From NCBI GenBank assembly GCA_934747885.1, contig CAKVHE010000001.1, forward strand, positions 310,001 through 374,000: a stretch of 64,000 bases of DNA, read 5' to 3'. This document shows positions 34,269 to 43,578 of the stretch, one piece after another. Below the pieces are notes generated by a model. It made no database searches, was not told where the DNA came from, and saw only the letters and a program-made list of their open reading frames with translations. The stretch's first letter is position 1, and every line of letters begins with the position of its first letter. Made by a program: the position numbers and the translations under genes. Source of the DNA: an uncultured Clostridia bacterium (lineage in GTDB: Bacteria > Bacillota > Clostridia > Christensenellales > UBA1242).

Positions 34269-35864
34269 ATGAATCACGATTCCCGCACCAAAAATTCATC
34301 ACGAAACATCATTTTTTCAATGATTGCTTATATCGTTCAAATTGTCTTAGGTTTTGTGGTACGTAGATATTTTATCTACTTTTTTTGTGAGGAATATTTA
34401 GGCATAAATTCGGTATTTTCCAACGTATTATCTTTGCTTTCGCTAGCCGAACTTGGTTTTGGTACGGCAATTGTTTTTGCAATGTACAAGCCTATGGCCA
34501 CCGGCGACAAGGAGCAAGTGCGTGAACTTTTGCAGTTTTATAAAAAATGTTACACCATAATTGGTTTGGTCGTTTTGGGTATTGGGCTGGCAGTTTTCCC
34601 ATTTATGCAATACTTCAAAAACAAAGCGCCGAATGTAGACGTAAATTTTTATATTGTTTATGCAATTTATCTGTTTAACTCGGTTATCTCTTACTTCTTT
34701 TCCTATCGCCGTTCTTTGCTTTACACCAGCCAGCGCAGCGATATAGAATCTAAGGTAAATTTGGCTCTAAACATTTTAGCAAGCGCACTCCAAATTTTGG
34801 TGTTGTTTACGCTTCAAAACTTTTATGTTTACCTTGCAATTTTGGGTCTGTCTACCATTGTAAACAACATTATTATTTATATTTACACCGACAAGCATTA
34901 CGCTGAGTATATTCAAAAACCAATTTCAGCGCTAAGCCCTGACACGCGCAAACAAATAAACAAAAATATCCTTGCCATGATTTATCACAAAATTGGCGGT
35001 GCTGTGGTATATTCCACCGACAGTCTGCTAGTTTACTTTATGCTAGGCTCCTCGGTTCTAGGCAAATACTCAAACTACCTTTTAATAACCACCTATGTAA
35101 CAGCCCTAATATCAATTATTACAAACGCCATAAAAGGGAGTGTTGGCAACTCAATTGCCAGCGAAAGCACAGATAAAAACCTTGGTCTTTTTCAAAAACT
35201 CAACTTTATTTATATGTGGCTAGTTTCTTTTTGCACTATTTGCATTTTTGTACTAAGCGACCCATTTATTGACATAGTTTTAACCAAAGATCCAAACGCC
35301 AACCTTTTGTTTGACAAAACCATAATCACTTTAATTGCCTTCAACTTTTACTTTTCGGTTTCAAGATATATGTGTGGCACCTTTAAAGAATGCGCGGGGC
35401 TTTTTTATCAAGATCGCTACAAACCATTAGCCGAAGCGCTAATAAACTTAGTTGCATCAATTGTACTAACTTACTTCTTTGGCCTAGCAGGCATAATTGC
35501 CGGCACCATCATTTCCAGCATCTCCACCGGCCTTTGGGTTGAGCCTTATGTGCTGTACAAACACTACTTTAATAGTAATTTTCTAAAATATATGCTAAAA
35601 CATTTATGGTTTACTTTGGCGACCATTGTTTCGGCAATCGGTACATTCTTTGTGTGCAACTTTATTCCAAACTCTTCAATTTGGCTACTTGCCTTAAAGT
35701 TTGCAACTTGCATTGTCGTTTCAAATGTATTTTTGCTAGCGTGCTTGTGCTTTATGCCAAACTTTAAAAGCAACGTTGGCTACCTAAAAACCCTAGCCCA
35801 ATCTGTTTTGAAACGCGGAAAAGACCCTGCCCCATCGGCGCCAAACACCGACGAGGTTGCATAA
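34269..35864 (+). CDS. Polysaccharide flippase (Wzx-like, MOP superfamily)
   Basis: A 531-residue protein with about 12-14 membrane spans that would move lipid-linked sugar units across the membrane. The N-terminal SRNIIFSMIAYIVQIVLGF and YLGINSVFSNVLSLLSLAE segments are typical of Wzx/PST flippases. AAGGA precedes the ATG. It is the only plus-strand gene of the polysaccharide locus and has its own perfect promoter and terminator. Confidence 0.9.
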   Translation: MNHDSRTKNSSRNIIFSMIAYIVQIVLGFVVRRYFIYFFCEEYLGINSVFSNVLSLLSLAELGFGTAIVFAMYKPMATGDKEQVRELLQFYKKCYTIIGLVVLGIGLAVFPFMQYFKNKAPNVDVNFYIVYAIYLFNSVISYFFSYRRSLLYTSQRSDIESKVNLALNILASALQILVLFTLQNFYVYLAILGLSTIVNNIIIYIYTDKHYAEYIQKPISALSPDTRKQINKNILAMIYHKIGGAVVYSTDSLLVYFMLGSSVLGKYSNYLLITTYVTALISIITNAIKGSVGNSIASESTDKNLGLFQKLNFIYMWLVSFCTICIFVLSDPFIDIVLTKDPNANLLFDKTIITLIAFNFYFSVSRYMCGTFKECAGLFYQDRYKPLAEALINLVASIVLTYFFGLAGIIAGTIISSISTGLWVEPYVLYKHYFNSNFLKYMLKHLWFTLATIVSAIGTFFVCNFIPNSSIWLLALKFATCIVVSNVFLLACLCFMPNFKSNVGYLKTLAQSVLKRGKDPAPSAPNTDEVA

Positions 35865-35880
35865 ACAAATTTTTGCATCA

Positions 35881-35914
35881 AAAAAGTCTGTTAAGGTTTT
35901 TAACAGACTTTTAA
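35881..35914. terminator. Bidirectional terminator
   Basis: Stem AAAAGTCTGTTAA/TTAACAGACTTTT with loop GGTTT between the flippase and the convergent glycosyltransferase; the latter's stop codon lies in the stem. Confidence 0.85.
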
Positions 35915-36855
35915 AAACTTTTGTGTTTTTTGTTAGAAACAAAACAATAAAAAGCGGGACAAACCCTAAAAATACGCACACTTAATGGTTTTTTGTGCAA
36001 ATTTTTGTATTCTTTGTTAAAATCTTGTTTTAAGGTTTTTAACAAAGTTTTGTCTAATTTGCCGTTTTTTGCCAAGCGGTACATATTCATTTCGGTCTTT
36101 AACAAATCTAGTCGCGCTTTGGTTTCAAACTCCGGCAAACTATTTTTGCAAAATTCTAACCTTTGTTTTTTTGCCTCAACCGCATCTAAGCGTTTGGGGT
36201 TAAATTTTTGCCCCATTATGCTGGCCTCACGTTGCAAATAGTAATATAGCCCGGTAGGTTCATGAACCAATTTTTTGGCGCGCGCAAGCACATGATGAAT
36301 AAAAAATTCGTCTTCATGATGCTTACCTTTTACAAATTGCAAACCGCTTAATAGTTCCGCCTTATACAGTTTGGCAGTTGCTGTCATTGGGTAAGCAATT
36401 TTTGCACTATAGAGCGTGTCAAAAACGTCATAACCTTCAAACACTTGCTTTTCTGTTTTTTTAAGTTCTGGCTCCGGCTTGTCTTCATAAACCAAAGTGG
36501 CACCCGAAGACGAAATGTCCGCACCAGTGTCCTTTAAGTTGGTCAGCAAAGTTTGAAGCAATGTTGGTGCAAAATAGTCGTCACTATCAAGATAAATAAC
36601 ATATTCCCCACTTGCAATTGCCGTGCCGGCATTTCGCGCGTCACTCAGCCCACCATTTGGTTGGTGCAATACTTTTATGCGCTTGTCTTTTTTTGCCCAC
36701 TCATCGCACCTTTGAGGACAGCTATCTGGCGAGCCATCGTCCACCAAAATAAGTTCAAAATGCGGATAAGTTTGGTTTAGCACACTTTGCACGGCCTTGT
36801 CTAAATATTGCTCCACCTTGTAAATTGGAACAATTACTGAAATAAGTTCGTCCAT
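35911..36855 (-). CDS. Family 2 glycosyltransferase
   Basis: 314 residues: ISVIVPIYKVEQYLDK, LVDDGSPDSCP, GLSDARNAG and YLDSDDYF are a full GT2 catalytic set. KGKHHEDEFFIHHVLA is the usual acceptor-side motif. It begins two bases past the stop of the preceding gene, so it is the last gene of the polysaccharide operon. No downstream membrane span. Confidence 0.9.
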   Translation of the reverse strand: MDELISVIVPIYKVEQYLDKAVQSVLNQTYPHFELILVDDGSPDSCPQRCDEWAKKDKRIKVLHQPNGGLSDARNAGTAIASGEYVIYLDSDDYFAPTLLQTLLTNLKDTGADISSSGATLVYEDKPEPELKKTEKQVFEGYDVFDTLYSAKIAYPMTATAKLYKAELLSGLQFVKGKHHEDEFFIHHVLARAKKLVHEPTGLYYYLQREASIMGQKFNPKRLDAVEAKKQRLEFCKNSLPEFETKARLDLLKTEMNMYRLAKNGKLDKTLLKTLKQDFNKEYKNLHKKPLSVRIFRVCPAFYCFVSNKKHKSF

Positions 36856-36857
36856 TG

Positions 36858-37826
36858 TTACCTACTTTTTACTTTTTTAATAAATTCTACCGCGCCCTGC
36901 GTGCCACGGCGTTTAATTAGATAATAAACCACCTTAAAACTAAACTTATGCGGTTTAAATAGTAGTTGTTTGTTTGCTTCTAGTTGCTTTATTGCCTCGG
37001 CTTGGTCTTGCGGGTCTAGATAGCACACCGACACCACCATATATACAAAGGTTTCAAACAAATATCTGCATAGTTTTTGCTTTTGTTTTGGCGTAAAGTT
37101 TAGTTGGTCAATCAGATCTTTTACACGGTTGCAATTGGCCAATTGGTCAAGCAAACCTCTTAGTTTGTAACTATGCGTAACTGAGGTGCTACGGTCAATA
37201 TAATCGTAATAAAAGAGGTTTTTAACGGCAATGTGCTTTGCTTTTGTAATGGCGCTATACGCAAAAACAAAATCTTCACTCTTGGTCCCTTCCGGAAACA
37301 AAATGCCATTGTTTTTAATAAAATCGGTTTTAAAAATTTTGCAAACACAACAAATAGTTATACGCCTTTTTACAAGCGCATACAGGTCTTTAAAATTGGT
37401 ACCGTCATAAATTCGCTCCGGCAAGGTTTGCAGTGGCTGACCATTTTTCATTAAGCCAAACTCATAAATTTCGTTATCCTTGTTTTCCGCAACATAATCT
37501 AACGCTTTTTCAAAGTTTGATGTTACAACATCGTCACTATCGACAAAGGTCAAATATTCACCACGGCAAAGTTCCATACCCGAGTTCCTTGCCCGCGAAA
37601 CGCCTTCGTTAGATTTTGCCAAAGTTTCTACATTTTCGTAGTCCACGCACAAATCTAAGCATTCTTCAATAGCGCCATCTGGTGAACCGTCGTTTACTAG
37701 CACAATTTGCACTTGGTCGCGGTACTTGCCCGCACCTTCTAGCACGCTTTCAACACATTTTCTAAGATACTCACGAGTGTTATAAATTGGCACAATCACG
37801 CTTAAAAGAGGTTTGTTATTTTGCAT
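36858..37826 (-). CDS. Family 2 glycosyltransferase
   Basis: 322 residues: LSVIVPIYNTREYLRK, LVNDGSPDGA, GVSRARNSGME and FVDSDDVV. GTKSEDFVFAYSAI is the acceptor-side motif. The start overlaps the preceding gene by 11 bases, consistent with translational coupling in the minus-strand polysaccharide operon. Confidence 0.9.
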   Translation of the reverse strand: MQNNKPLLSVIVPIYNTREYLRKCVESVLEGAGKYRDQVQIVLVNDGSPDGAIEECLDLCVDYENVETLAKSNEGVSRARNSGMELCRGEYLTFVDSDDVVTSNFEKALDYVAENKDNEIYEFGLMKNGQPLQTLPERIYDGTNFKDLYALVKRRITICCVCKIFKTDFIKNNGILFPEGTKSEDFVFAYSAITKAKHIAVKNLFYYDYIDRSTSVTHSYKLRGLLDQLANCNRVKDLIDQLNFTPKQKQKLCRYLFETFVYMVVSVCYLDPQDQAEAIKQLEANKQLLFKPHKFSFKVVYYLIKRRGTQGAVEFIKKVKSR

Positions 37827-38688
37827 CTTTTCTCCTTTTTAAATAAACAAGGTAGCCTAGCGGCATTGCCCAAAACAGCATAAATTTGTTTTTGGCTTTT
37901 TTAAATTTGCCCTTTACCTTGCCCAAAAACATAACATCGGCAAGTGCTACTGAGTACTTAAATTTTTTTGCCAAACTTTTGGTATCGCCAATTAACATAT
38001 TGTAGTACATAATGTACCCAAGTGGATTTTTGGCGTGCAATTTGTATTTGGATTTTGTATAGCCGTCTTCCAAATACTCTGCAATTACCAAAATTTTTTC
38101 AAAAACTTCAAGTTCTCCAATTTTGTCTATTTGATAATAAACATAGTTTTCGGTTATAAACTTTTCGCCCTCAATTTCGGGGAACAAATTCGCTTTTAGA
38201 ACCTCGGTTTTGTACATAAGAGTAGTGTCACCCTTAAACCCACTGCTATAGAGTTTTTGCAAGGTGCATTGCCCATGAATGGTAAATTCTCCCGACAAAG
38301 TTTCGTTTTGGTTTTTGCCTCGATACCCCACTATTCCAACCACATTGTTTGCTTTAACTTCTTGCCACTTGCTTATCAAACTTTCTACGGCATCAGCCAC
38401 CAAATGGTCATCGCTATCCACACACACAAATAGTTCGGTTTGGGCGTTTTTTACCCCCGTATTGTGCGCGCGTTGTTTGCCCCCGTTTGGTTGTTTTAGG
38501 TAAGTTATATCCACCAAATTTTCGGCCTTGTAGGCGTTTATTAGTTCTTCGGTGTTGTCGGTGCTTCCATCGTCCACCACCAGCCAACAAAAATCTTGGC
38601 TGGTCTGTTCCTTCAAACTTTCATAAAGTTTGGGCAAAATGTACGCGCGGTTGTAAGTAGGGGTAAAAACCGTTAATGTCTTAGGCAT
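37816..38688 (-). CDS. Family 2 glycosyltransferase
   Basis: 290 residues: LTVFTPTYNRAYILPK, VVDDGSTDNTEE, GGKQRAHNTGV and CVDSDDHLVADA. It is a paralogue of the gene at 32456. AAAGGAAAG precedes the ATG, and the start overlaps the upstream fusion gene by eight bases. Confidence 0.9.
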   Translation of the reverse strand: MPKTLTVFTPTYNRAYILPKLYESLKEQTSQDFCWLVVDDGSTDNTEELINAYKAENLVDITYLKQPNGGKQRAHNTGVKNAQTELFVCVDSDDHLVADAVESLISKWQEVKANNVVGIVGYRGKNQNETLSGEFTIHGQCTLQKLYSSGFKGDTTLMYKTEVLKANLFPEIEGEKFITENYVYYQIDKIGELEVFEKILVIAEYLEDGYTKSKYKLHAKNPLGYIMYYNMLIGDTKSLAKKFKYSVALADVMFLGKVKGKFKKAKNKFMLFWAMPLGYLVYLKRRKDAK

Positions 38689-40834
38689 TTTTCTTTCCTT
38701 TACATTTTTCTAAAATAATACCAAAATAGCCGTTGGTTAAAAAGTTAAGCACTCGCTTTACATATTTTTTTGCTTGCGCCGACTTAGAATACCACGAAGA
38801 GTAAAACAAATGCATAGCGCGAGTATTTTCGGTTATATTTTTTCTACCCGTTATTGGGCTATATGGACAAAAGTATGTAGTAGGACAAACAGTAATACCA
38901 TCAATTTCTTGAAGGGTACCATCTAGTTTTAGACCCAAATTTACCAAATAATTGGTAGTACGAACACAAATGGTATTTAAGTTTTGCGAGCCATCTGGCA
39001 AAATAAAGTGATCGGCGCCATAACTATCAAGCAACGCTTTTACATGTTTGTTGCCTTTGGTTGCGCCCATAACCAGCCCAGGTGCCACCGATGTGTTATA
39101 CTCAAAGCCCATAAACATATCTTTGTTCAAAAGTTCGCCAAACGGTGCTAGCATACAAACATCAATATCCATATACACACCGCCTTCTTTTTCCAAGATA
39201 TCAAAGCGCAAAACGTCACTTGCAAAAGCATATTTTTTTGCCTTTAAGGCTTCTTTAACATAATCATTAAGTTCCAAATTTAGGTTGCTTTCGTCCCATC
39301 TTTTAACTACAAAGTCTGGACAAACTTTTTGCCACGAAGCAATACATTTTTCAATTTTTTTAGGCAAAGGTTTTCCGCCTAGCCAAATATAATGGAACAC
39401 CTTTGGAATTTTTGTTTCAGCCGTTTGATAGTCTTCTACTACTTTTGGTTTATCTTCTTTTTGCACGAGTAACATTAAAGTTAGCAGCATATAAATGGCA
39501 AGTCTAAACGAGAAAAATTCTGCCGAGCCTAAATACAATGCCAAAGCAAAGAATGGTAAAATGTTTTGCCATTTAATTTCTTTAAACTTTTTAAAGCCGC
39601 CGACCGAAACTATCCAAGCAAAGATTAGTGCTACACCAAACAAACCTACAAAATACAAGCATTGCAAATAGGTGTTGTGTGGGCACCAATCGCTAATGTT
39701 TGCCCATTCACCAATATAAGGCGCACCCACCCCATAGCCAAATAGTGTGCTTTTTAAGTTTGCAAAAATTGCTTCAAAGTAGTTTTTCCAAATGGTCGAA
39801 CGCCCCGTTGTTAGTTCTTCTAGATTAACATGTGGTTTGTCCACCACCTCTCCACTCGGTGTGGTTACTTCGTTAGAAACTATACTATCCGTAATTCTTC
39901 CAAAAACAGCCATAAAACGCTTATGGAAAATTACTAATGTTAATAAAACAATTCCTAAAATTACTGCTAGACGCACAAAGTCGCCCTTTTTGTGATTTTT
40001 TATCAAATATACTATTACAAACCCAATATTCAATATTGTAAAGATAATAAGCCCGGCTTTGCTCATTGTGTAAATAAGTGCAATTTCAAACGTAATTATT
40101 AGCGGATAAATAATTACCTTTACTTGCTTGTTAATAAACAAGGTATAAACAATTGCAAGCGCAAACATCATCTCGCCCGCCAAAATGTTAGGGTTTGTAT
40201 AAGCGCCACTAAAACGCTCTAGGTTATAAGCATAAAATTGAACAACAAGTTCTTGCATTCTTGGTGAAATTGGTCTAAATAAACCAAACACCATAGACAT
40301 TACCACGCCAAAAACATACACAAGCGCAAGCTCTTTGGCGTCCAAGTCTTCTTTAAAGTAGTAGGCAAAAAATAATAGCCCTACTCCCAAAATCAAACTA
40401 AAAGTTATACCAAAATCTGGAAAGGTAAACGGAAACATAAAGTATAGCACCATAACCGCGCAAATGCCCGTAAACCACCAGTTGATTTTTTTTGTCTTTT
40501 TTACAAACAGTTCAATTACTAATTTAACCGCCAAAATTACCAAACACAAACACAATAAATAGGCTAGATAATAAGTGTCGGTGGATTTTATTTTAAAGAT
40601 GCCCATAAGCGGCATTAAAAACACAATATAGTAAATAACCTTGCCGCTATTTTGCGTAAGCATAAATAGCACCGCAAAAGCAAAGGTAACATAAACAAAG
40701 GGTGCCCAAAACAGACTTATGCCTAACATAGTACCCAAAATTAAACACTTTAACATAAGTGGCGCAAACGCACTGCTTGATGTTTTAAAGTCTTCTGCCA
40801 GTGCGGCACGCAATTTCAAAAATGCATTTTTCAT
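38681..40834 (-). CDS. Fusion of Wzy-like polymerase and GT32-like glycosyltransferase
   Basis: A 717-residue protein. Residues 20-460 contain about 12 membrane spans with O-antigen polymerase/ligase signatures: GAYTNPNILAGEMM, STIWKNYFEAIFANL and FGYGVGAP followed by WCPHNTYLQCLYFVGLFG. Residues 476-700 are a GT32-like domain: VFHYIWLGGKPLPKK, FASDVLRFDILEKEGG, DXD at 556-558 (YMDIDV). So one chain would both elongate a lipid-linked glycan outside and transfer a sugar, which implies the catalytic domain faces the cytoplasm. The two domains are in one uninterrupted frame. TATAAT is only three bases from the ATG and no ribosome-binding site is visible. Confidence 0.85.
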   Translation of the reverse strand: MKNAFLKLRAALAEDFKTSSSAFAPLMLKCLILGTMLGISLFWAPFVYVTFAFAVLFMLTQNSGKVIYYIVFLMPLMGIFKIKSTDTYYLAYLLCLCLVILAVKLVIELFVKKTKKINWWFTGICAVMVLYFMFPFTFPDFGITFSLILGVGLLFFAYYFKEDLDAKELALVYVFGVVMSMVFGLFRPISPRMQELVVQFYAYNLERFSGAYTNPNILAGEMMFALAIVYTLFINKQVKVIIYPLIITFEIALIYTMSKAGLIIFTILNIGFVIVYLIKNHKKGDFVRLAVILGIVLLTLVIFHKRFMAVFGRITDSIVSNEVTTPSGEVVDKPHVNLEELTTGRSTIWKNYFEAIFANLKSTLFGYGVGAPYIGEWANISDWCPHNTYLQCLYFVGLFGVALIFAWIVSVGGFKKFKEIKWQNILPFFALALYLGSAEFFSFRLAIYMLLTLMLLVQKEDKPKVVEDYQTAETKIPKVFHYIWLGGKPLPKKIEKCIASWQKVCPDFVVKRWDESNLNLELNDYVKEALKAKKYAFASDVLRFDILEKEGGVYMDIDVCMLAPFGELLNKDMFMGFEYNTSVAPGLVMGATKGNKHVKALLDSYGADHFILPDGSQNLNTICVRTTNYLVNLGLKLDGTLQEIDGITVCPTTYFCPYSPITGRKNITENTRAMHLFYSSWYSKSAQAKKYVKRVLNFLTNGYFGIILEKCKGKKNA

Positions 40835-40843
40835 AGGATTATA

Positions 40844-41950
40844 TTAAATTTTATCGTAAATGTTCTCCATTTCGGTAAGCACATTTTCGATCGAATACTC
40901 CTTTATTTTTTCTTGATTGTATGTGCCAAATTCGGTTGCCTTTTCCGGGCAATTTATTAAAGTTGTTATAGCGTCTTCAACCGATTTTTTATCTCTTGGG
41001 TCAAATAGTAATCCGCCCTTGTTCTCTTCTACCAAATCTCTGCAACCACGAATGTTTGATGCCACAATAGGCAAACCTGCCACCATTGCTTCCATAATAG
41101 ATTTTGGCAAGCCTTCACGCATTGAAGGCATAACAAAAACATTGCTACTAGAAATAATTGCCGGAATATCTTTGCGATAGCCAAGGAGTTTTACCTGCCC
41201 TTCTAGACCCAGTTTTTTTACGAGCTCGTCGTACTCAGCATGACGAGGTCCCTCACCGCAAATAAAATACTTAACCGGTTTGCCCTTAAAGGCTTCCATT
41301 GCCCTTATTACCAGTTCATGATTTTTGTTTTTGTTTAGTTCACCCACCGACAAAAGCACAAAATCGCCATCGTTTATGCCAAGTTCTGCCTTGGTTTGGC
41401 TGACATCTTCCACTCTGCTATATTTGTTTAGGTCAACTCCAATGCCATGAATTTTGGCGTTCATTTTGGCCTTAAATTTTAGCGAAGCCAAATAGTCTTC
41501 TTGGTTCATGGTAACCAAAATATCGGTGCGTTTGCTTGCCCATTTTTCAATTGCCTTATAAAGTAAGTTCTTTTTTGGACAGCCTTTGTAAAAATGGAAT
41601 CCGTGTGCAATATAAATAACCGGCACCTTGTACTTTTTAGCCACCATTCTGCCCATAATTCCGCCAACTGGCTGGTGGCAAATAACTAAATCGTACTTTT
41701 CCTTTTTTGCCAACTTAAACAGCCTTTTTTTCGCTTTTAGGTTCTTTAATGTAAAAGGGAAACGCGTAAAACACATTTCGTGCAATTTTATGCCTTGCTC
41801 TTTCATTTCGTCAAACCAAAAACCTGAATGATTGCAAGCGCACTCCACCGTATTGCCGTTGTCTTCTAGGTGCTTTATATGAGGCAACAAAAACCTCGCC
41901 ACAAAATCATCTTGTGTAGTAACAATTAAAATCTTTTTATTTTTTATCAT
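40844..41950 (-). CDS. Family 4 glycosyltransferase
   Basis: A 368-residue GT-B enzyme: ILIVTTQDDFVARFLLPH at the start, LLSVGELNKNKNHELVIRA in the linker and the GT4 motif MPSMREGLPKSIMEAM. HGFHFYKGCPKK is typical of capsule and exopolysaccharide transferases such as EpsD. First gene of the polysaccharide operon. An AGGAG lies about 25 bases before the ATG with a TTGGCA/TGCCAA hairpin in between. Confidence 0.92.
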   Translation of the reverse strand: MIKNKKILIVTTQDDFVARFLLPHIKHLEDNGNTVECACNHSGFWFDEMKEQGIKLHEMCFTRFPFTLKNLKAKKRLFKLAKKEKYDLVICHQPVGGIMGRMVAKKYKVPVIYIAHGFHFYKGCPKKNLLYKAIEKWASKRTDILVTMNQEDYLASLKFKAKMNAKIHGIGVDLNKYSRVEDVSQTKAELGINDGDFVLLSVGELNKNKNHELVIRAMEAFKGKPVKYFICGEGPRHAEYDELVKKLGLEGQVKLLGYRKDIPAIISSSNVFVMPSMREGLPKSIMEAMVAGLPIVASNIRGCRDLVEENKGGLLFDPRDKKSVEDAITTLINCPEKATEFGTYNQEKIKEYSIENVLTEMENIYDKI

Positions 41951-41999
41951 CTTTATTTGGCAAAAACTGCCAATACTCCTATTATTTTTACTCTATTTT

Positions 42000-42028
42000 A
42001 TTTTAACCTTAGCGCAAGTTAAAGTCAA
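42000..42028 (-). promoter_or_regulatory. Promoter of the polysaccharide operon
   Basis: TTGACT (42023-42028), 17-base spacer, TAAAAT (42000-42005), followed by about a 45-base leader. Confidence 0.7.
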
Positions 42029-42089
42029 GGGTAATTATGCATAAATTGCCTTTGCCTTGGAAATAAATAAGTTATAGGAGAAAAACTAA

Positions 42090-42380
42090 ATGGTAGATTT
42101 AAAATGCAAATGTGGAAAATGTATCCACAACAAAAACTGCAATTGCTTTGCAAGCAAAATTGAGGTAAATTCCGGCACTGCTTGCAAAACATTTACCCCA
42201 TCAAGCAATTCAAAACTCGAACTCGCTGACGAAATTGCGCAACCTCTGGTTCGTCCATCGGTAGATGTTGCCTGCTCTGCCGATTGCGTATTTTTAAAAC
42301 GCGGAAAGTGCATTGCAAACGGTATTACGGTAAATGTAAACAATGGCAACGCCGAATGTAACACCTTTTTGAAAAGGTAG
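42090..42380 (+). CDS. DUF1540 Cys-rich protein, two repeats
   Basis: 96 residues with two copies of the DUF1540 Cys pattern: CKCGKCIHNKNCNC...ACKTF and CSADCVFLKRGKCIANGI...CNTF. Four cysteines per unit suggest metal binding; the family is common in spore-forming Clostridia and its function is unknown. GGAG lies ten bases before the ATG. Confidence 0.88.
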   Translation: MVDLKCKCGKCIHNKNCNCFASKIEVNSGTACKTFTPSSNSKLELADEIAQPLVRPSVDVACSADCVFLKRGKCIANGITVNVNNGNAECNTFLKR

Positions 42381-42391
42381 CCCGCATAGTC

Positions 42392-42425
42392 AAAAAAGTT
42401 CAACGATGTATCGTTGAACTTTTTT
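42392..42425. terminator. Bidirectional terminator
   Basis: A stem of about 15 bp, GTTCAACGA/TCGTTGAAC with A and T runs outside, loop TGTA, shared by the convergent DUF1540 and transglutaminase-like genes. Confidence 0.9.
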
Positions 42426-43092
42426 ATGCTTCTGCCATATTTTGTTTGCAAAGTTCCTCAAAAGGATTTTTTGCGTTTGGCTCTGCAAACAAAAACGCTG
42501 ATTTTAACTCCTTTTGCCTTTCCGGCGAAACTTTATGCGTTTTTAAATAATCTTTGGCAACTAGCGCGCCCGCAATATCAATTTTGCATGGCTTGCCATC
42601 TAGTTCTGCCACGGCGTACACATGCCCAGTTTTCCAAATTTCCGGCACCCCATCAACTTTTACCGCGCCAACCATAGTGTTGTAGCCGTCATAAAAGTAC
42701 TCACTGGTGTGTACATCTTTTATTTTTACTCCCGCCTCTTTTGCTAGGCATAAAAGTTCTTGCGTGTAACTTACACACGTACCCGCCTTAAACAGATGCA
42801 GGGTTGGCGAAACATTGATGCTTGTATCTTTGTAAAAATCTAATAGCGTTACAAATTTGCCAAAGTACGCTTCACCTTTGTACATCGCGCGATGGTTTAC
42901 TTGTCTGCGCCTATCAAGTTCTAGCGGACTTTTTACCACACTATAATCGTAAGTATAATTATTTACTATTTCACGCACAAAAATTTCAAACTTTTCGCGG
43001 TCGGTCTTGCCCTTCATTGCCCGCGCAATAAGTTCTTCCCTTATTTCGTCGTTGGCCTTTTTGTTACGCGCTAAATTAAAAATATCATCCAT
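42424..43092 (-). CDS. Transglutaminase-like protein
   Basis: A 222-residue soluble protein. KAGTCVSYTQELLCLAKEAG, GHVYAVAELDGKPCKIDIAG place a Cys, a His and an Asp in the order and spacing of the transglutaminase-like (papain-type) fold. No signal peptide. TATAAT lies six bases before the ATG and no ribosome-binding site is visible, so it is probably leaderless. Substrate unknown. Confidence 0.6.
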   Translation of the reverse strand: MDDIFNLARNKKANDEIREELIARAMKGKTDREKFEIFVREIVNNYTYDYSVVKSPLELDRRRQVNHRAMYKGEAYFGKFVTLLDFYKDTSINVSPTLHLFKAGTCVSYTQELLCLAKEAGVKIKDVHTSEYFYDGYNTMVGAVKVDGVPEIWKTGHVYAVAELDGKPCKIDIAGALVAKDYLKTHKVSPERQKELKSAFLFAEPNAKNPFEELCKQNMAEA

Positions 43093-43098
43093 ACAATT

Positions 43099-43127
43099 AT
43101 TATACCACTAACCCCGCAAAAAAACAA
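43099..43127 (-). promoter_or_regulatory. Promoter of the transglutaminase-like gene (leaderless)
   Basis: TTGTTT (43122-43127), 17-base spacer, TATAAT (43099-43104), six bases to the ATG. Confidence 0.5.
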
Positions 43128-43174
43128 TAAGCCCAGGCAAATATGCCTAGGCTTATTTTGATTGGTAAGAATAA

Positions 43175-43546
43175 TTACTTCAATTCAACAGTAGCGCCAG
43201 CTTCTTTGAATTTAGCTGCCATTTCGTCAGCGGCTTCTTTTGCAACATTTTCTTTAATGGTGCTTGGAGCGTTGTCAACCAAACCTTTAGCTTCAGAAAG
43301 ACCAAGGCCAGTTGCTTCACGAACTGCTTTGATAACAGCGATTTTGTTAGGACCAACTTCTTTCAAAACAACGGTGAATTCACTCTTTTCTTCTTCTGCA
43401 GGAGCAGCAGCACCAGCTGCTGGACCAGCAACTGCCATAGCGGCTGCCGAAACACCAAATTCTCCTTCTAATGCTTTTACTAGTTCGTTAAGTTCACTAA
43501 CGGTTAATGCTTTTACATCATCAATAATTTTTTGAATATCTGCCAT
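43175..43546 (-). CDS. rplL: 50S ribosomal protein L7/L12
   Basis: 123 residues. The N-terminal dimerisation helix, Ala/Gly-rich hinge (AGPAAGAAAPAEEEKSE) and C-terminal domain (KIAVIKAVREATGLGLSEAK) are all present. AAAAGGAG precedes the ATG. Follows rplJ, as usual. Confidence 0.98.
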   Translation of the reverse strand: MADIQKIIDDVKALTVSELNELVKALEGEFGVSAAAMAVAGPAAGAAAPAEEEKSEFTVVLKEVGPNKIAVIKAVREATGLGLSEAKGLVDNAPSTIKENVAKEAADEMAAKFKEAGATVELK

Positions 43547-43578
43547 TTTTTTATCTCCTTTTAAATTTTAGTAAGCGA

